This document shows, one piece after another, positions 4,926 to 6,353 of a stretch of DNA of 6,353 bases. Each line of letters starts with the position of its first letter. The stretch's first letter is position 1. Below the pieces are notes generated by a model. It had not been told where the DNA came from, did no database searches, and saw only the letters and a list, made by a program, of their open reading frames with translations. The stretch covers positions 1 through 6,353 of the forward strand of contig CALDJV010001197.1 in NCBI GenBank assembly GCA_937899305.1, written 5' to 3'. A program made the translations under genes and the position numbers. Source of the DNA: an uncultured Cytophagaceae bacterium (GTDB lineage: Bacteria; Bacteroidota; Bacteroidia; Cytophagales; Microscillaceae).

Positions 4926-6353
4926 TCACAGATTGAGCCAATAAGTAAGCTTAAAAACCACCGCTCGCAGCTTGGGTTGACGTACTTGTAACAACACAAA
5001 ATCACCGTTTTGATTCTGATCATCGGCAAAGTAATTATCGGTGTATACCAAGAACAAATCGGAAACTGGTTTGAAACGCCATTGTAATCTTGAGTTGATG
5101 TTGAGGTTATTGATTTGACTATTGTATTGTACAAAAGTGATCCAAAAAAGATTTTTGGTAAAAGTAAGGTCAATTCGGGTGCCTACCAGCGATAGGTCTA
5201 CACTTTGGTAAGGCTGGGGCAACTGAATATGATTGTAATTGAAATTGAGACTCACAAACCCCCAAGGTTGAAAACGATAAGTGAGTTCGCCTCCCAGTTG
5301 ATAGCGTTCCCCGTTGAAATATTCACCTGCCTGACTGCTTAGGTTGAAGAAAAACGGCTGACGGGCATCGCTCCGGAAACTGGCTCTGAGTTCATTGTTG
5401 AGGTAATTGGTTCCGGTTTCGAGGGGGAGGCCTCCGGTACCACTGGGATCGAAAGGGAAACGAAGTTGGACAAAACTACGTCGGGCACTAAAATTCAATA
5501 AAGCAGTATTGCGAAAAGCAATGCGGTAGTTCAATGAAGTATTCCAATCGAGTAGCTCCAAGGCGGGGTTGGCTACCAGATCTCCACTTATTCCTGGGCC
5601 GTGGCGTTGAATGAGCCCACCTGTAGGGTAGCGGTTATACCATACCTGAGGAGTAGCACGTAAAATGTCTCGTCGACGCACAAAGCCTACCGCTGGATTG
5701 TAATGATTTCCAATGTTTTGTGCGGTGATGTCTACTACCCAGCGTCGGGTATTGTAGATCAAATATCCTCCGGTGGCAAAGCTTGAGTCTAACCCCAAAT
5801 CATCGAACGAGCGATGATAAAAAAGCTTGCTGTTCCAGACATTATCTTTACTAGCCAAGTTTATATCGAGCCCCATCATACGGTTAAATTGATTGGGACT
5901 GACGTCGAAACCTCCGGCAATAGAATCCTGAAAAGCCTGTTTGTTGATCAAAATCAGGCTTACAAAAGAGCGTTGAGCAATGCGTTGCTGGAAGGCCGCG
6001 ACCGTATAATTAATGGAGGGTAAATCAATGCTGGTATCTTCTCCAGTTTGCATCGATAGCATCCCCACTCTCAGTCCAGGATTTAGCTTTCCGCTGAGTC
6101 GGGCTCCGAAATAAATGGGGTTTTGTAGATTTTGCCCAGTGCTGGCATCTCGGGCAACCCCAATACGACGCGAAAAAAACGGGCGAGTACCTTCCAGCCC
6201 AAAGTTAGCAAAGAGGTCGGCATTTTCTTGGAAAAACTGCCTTTTTTCGGGAAAAAATAGCTCAAATCGATCCAGGTTGGTTACTTGTTGGTCTACTTCT
6301 ACCTGAGAGAAATCAGGGTTGATGGTAAGGTCTAGATTAAGGGCGGTACTTAG
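4926..6353 (-). CDS. DUF5916 outer-membrane beta-barrel protein, C-terminal part (5' end cut off)
   Basis: The frame is open to the window edge, so the N-terminus is missing; 475 residues are visible. The visible part opens with the DUF5916 signature TINPDFSQVEVDQQ (10-23), then RFELFFPEKRQFFQE (29-43), then a PFFSRRIG strand (58-65) as usually seen in this family. The remainder is a succession of alternating amphipathic strands with many aromatic residues (such as SLNFNYNHIQL and WRFKPVSDLFLVYTDNYF) and ends in FKLTYWLNL, a barrel-like C-terminus. Full-length members are usually much longer, with a signal peptide and a CBM9-like carbohydrate-binding domain before this region; those would lie beyond 6353. 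The family is common in Bacteroidota and likely sits in the outer membrane; its substrate is unknown. A GTG at 6068 is in frame but is not the start, because conserved family sequence continues upstream of it. Confidence 0.92.
   Translation of the reverse strand, partial: LSTALNLDLTINPDFSQVEVDQQVTNLDRFELFFPEKRQFFQENADLFANFGLEGTRPFFSRRIGVARDASTGQNLQNPIYFGARLSGKLNPGLRVGMLSMQTGEDTSIDLPSINYTVAAFQQRIAQRSFVSLILINKQAFQDSIAGGFDVSPNQFNRMMGLDINLASKDNVWNSKLFYHRSFDDLGLDSSFATGGYLIYNTRRWVVDITAQNIGNHYNPAVGFVRRRDILRATPQVWYNRYPTGGLIQRHGPGISGDLVANPALELLDWNTSLNYRIAFRNTALLNFSARRSFVQLRFPFDPSGTGGLPLETGTNYLNNELRASFRSDARQPFFFNLSSQAGEYFNGERYQLGGELTYRFQPWGFVSLNFNYNHIQLPQPYQSVDLSLVGTRIDLTFTKNLFWITFVQYNSQINNLNINSRLQWRFKPVSDLFLVYTDNYFADDQNQNGDFVLLQVRQPKLRAVVFKLTYWLNL

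Noticed and set aside
4926..6068. Complete DUF5916 protein starting at the GTG at 6068
   Set aside because: Reading the same frame upstream gives conserved family sequence (NPDFSQVE, FFPEKRQFF, SRRIG) without a stop to the window edge, so the gene is partial and the GTG is internal.
6083..6265. 60-codon minus-strand frame beginning MSYFFPKK
   Set aside because: It is an out-of-frame shadow of the DUF5916 coding sequence.

Overview
The window looks like chromosomal DNA of a marine-type Bacteroidota, most likely Cytophagales (a Microscilla-like organism is my guess from gene style; I could not search). Supporting signs are a long-form HisG, a DUF5916 outer-membrane barrel protein, a Bacteroidota-type -7 promoter element (TATATTTG), almost no Shine-Dalgarno sequences, and moderately AT-rich DNA with very AT-rich gaps.

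Layout. Positions 1-145 are non-coding and hold a strong 33-bp palindrome and a short heptamer repeat. hisG (ATP phosphoribosyltransferase) lies on the minus strand at 146-1006. The roughly 420 bases upstream of it are a regulatory leader. They hold a promoter element near 1423-1430 and a short unannotated reading frame at 1227-1385, whose last 13 residues include nine histidines (HHHSHHLAHHHCH). A hairpin with a downstream U-rich tract follows at about 1151-1221. This is the classic layout of a histidine-responsive transcription attenuator, and it is the best regulatory find in the window.

Divergent from it, at 1573-2709 (+), is a secreted DUF3179 protein of unknown function. It converges on a large minus-strand gene (2817-4727), with a bidirectional terminator hairpin between them. 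The large gene encodes a 636-residue protein with N-terminal PVQAKQR-type heptad repeats and a DUF4157 domain with an HEFGH zinc-protease-like motif. Behind these is a long C-terminal region with a possible papain-like Cys/His/Gln arrangement. DUF4157 proteins are known as cargo or toxin leaders of extracellular contractile injection systems (eCIS), so this is a candidate effector. No eCIS structural gene is visible here.

Upstream on the same strand, cut by the window edge, is the C-terminal part of a DUF5916 outer-membrane beta-barrel protein (4926-6353).

The genes do not form one pathway. hisG is biosynthetic housekeeping with its own control region. The other three look like independent envelope, secreted or exported proteins.
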